Source: Lysobacterales bacterium (GTDB lineage Bacteria > Pseudomonadota > Gammaproteobacteria > Xanthomonadales > Marinicellaceae). Taken from it: a DNA stretch of 64,000 bases. Shown here piece by piece: positions 63,912 through 64,000 of this stretch. The notes beneath the pieces are model-generated. The model saw only the letters and a list, made by a program, of their open reading frames with translations. It had not been told where the DNA came from and made no database searches. The position numbers were made by a program, and so were the translations under genes. The stretch's first letter is position 1; the number at the start of each line of letters is the position of its first letter. The stretch is taken from the NCBI GenBank assembly GCA_026982315.1, contig JALSHI010000025.1, positions 124,001 through 188,000 on the forward strand. The letters run 5' to 3'.

Positions 63912-64000
63912 TGTTTCCTCCGTTTTTTAATCAGCAAAGGCCAAAACTGGCCACTGCGATTGACCCTCAGAATATGGGGGCAATAACGGAAACCTCAAGC

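Overview
This 64 kb window is a chromosomal segment from a gammaproteobacterium. The evidence is the gene set and its order: purM next to a DUF2066 gene and hda; 4.5S RNA-dnaX-ybaB-recR; recN, grpE-dnaK-dnaJ-dapB; recC-recB-recD; slyX; lapA-lapB; yhcB/zapG; miaE; ppsR. I cannot name the genus. Two neighbouring genes, a Clp-like regulator and a chorismatase, resemble Xanthomonas proteins, but the rest does not point clearly to that order. The region is almost entirely protein-coding, has no phage, integrase, insertion sequence or CRISPR array, and reads as core genome with a few accessory islands.

Layout. 0-9 kb: purM (cut by the window edge), DUF2066, a CDP-alcohol phosphotransferase, a PerM-type transporter and hda in one tight run; then 4.5S RNA, dnaX, ybaB, recR, hinT and an outer-membrane barrel. 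9-16 kb: recN facing away from the heat-shock genes grpE, dnaK, dnaJ and dapB, with sigma-32-like promoters in front of grpE and dnaK. 15.7-19 kb: a decayed cytochrome P460 gene, a cation efflux transporter and an M49-like zinc peptidase lipoprotein. 19-24 kb: an accessory cluster (FkbM methyltransferase, secreted metallophosphoesterase, sulfotransferase, ABC-exporter-like membrane protein without ATPase). 24-35 kb: corC followed directly by a DUF4105/Lnb-type gene where many relatives carry lnt, then the full recCBD operon and two tRNA genes. 35-42 kb: an M16 peptidase, an FHA-type tail-anchored protein and icd, framed by two intergenic patches of palindromic repeats. 42-51 kb, all on the minus strand: envelope polysaccharide genes (a GT-C-like membrane protein, its partner, slyX, galU, a WbpM-type dehydratase, a WecA/WbpL-type transferase), lapB, lapA, yhcB and DUF2288. 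51-64 kb: a second M16 peptidase (lipoprotein), a glycosyltransferase, miaE, a repeat lipoprotein, the Clp-like regulator, chorismatase, cysS, sufE, DUF1249, ppsR and a small membrane protein.

Themes. Envelope building dominates: LPS control (LapAB), lipid-linked sugar initiation, UDP-glucose supply, sulfation, lipoprotein maturation and several lipoproteins. DNA maintenance is the second theme (Hda, DnaX, RecR, RecN, RecCBD). The points most worth testing are the Lnb-type gene in the lnt position, the A7-TGA slippery site in dnaX, the sulfotransferase/ABC-membrane-domain cluster, the amber-interrupted cytochrome P460, and the Clp-chorismatase pair. I did not find a defence or mobile system that looks new.
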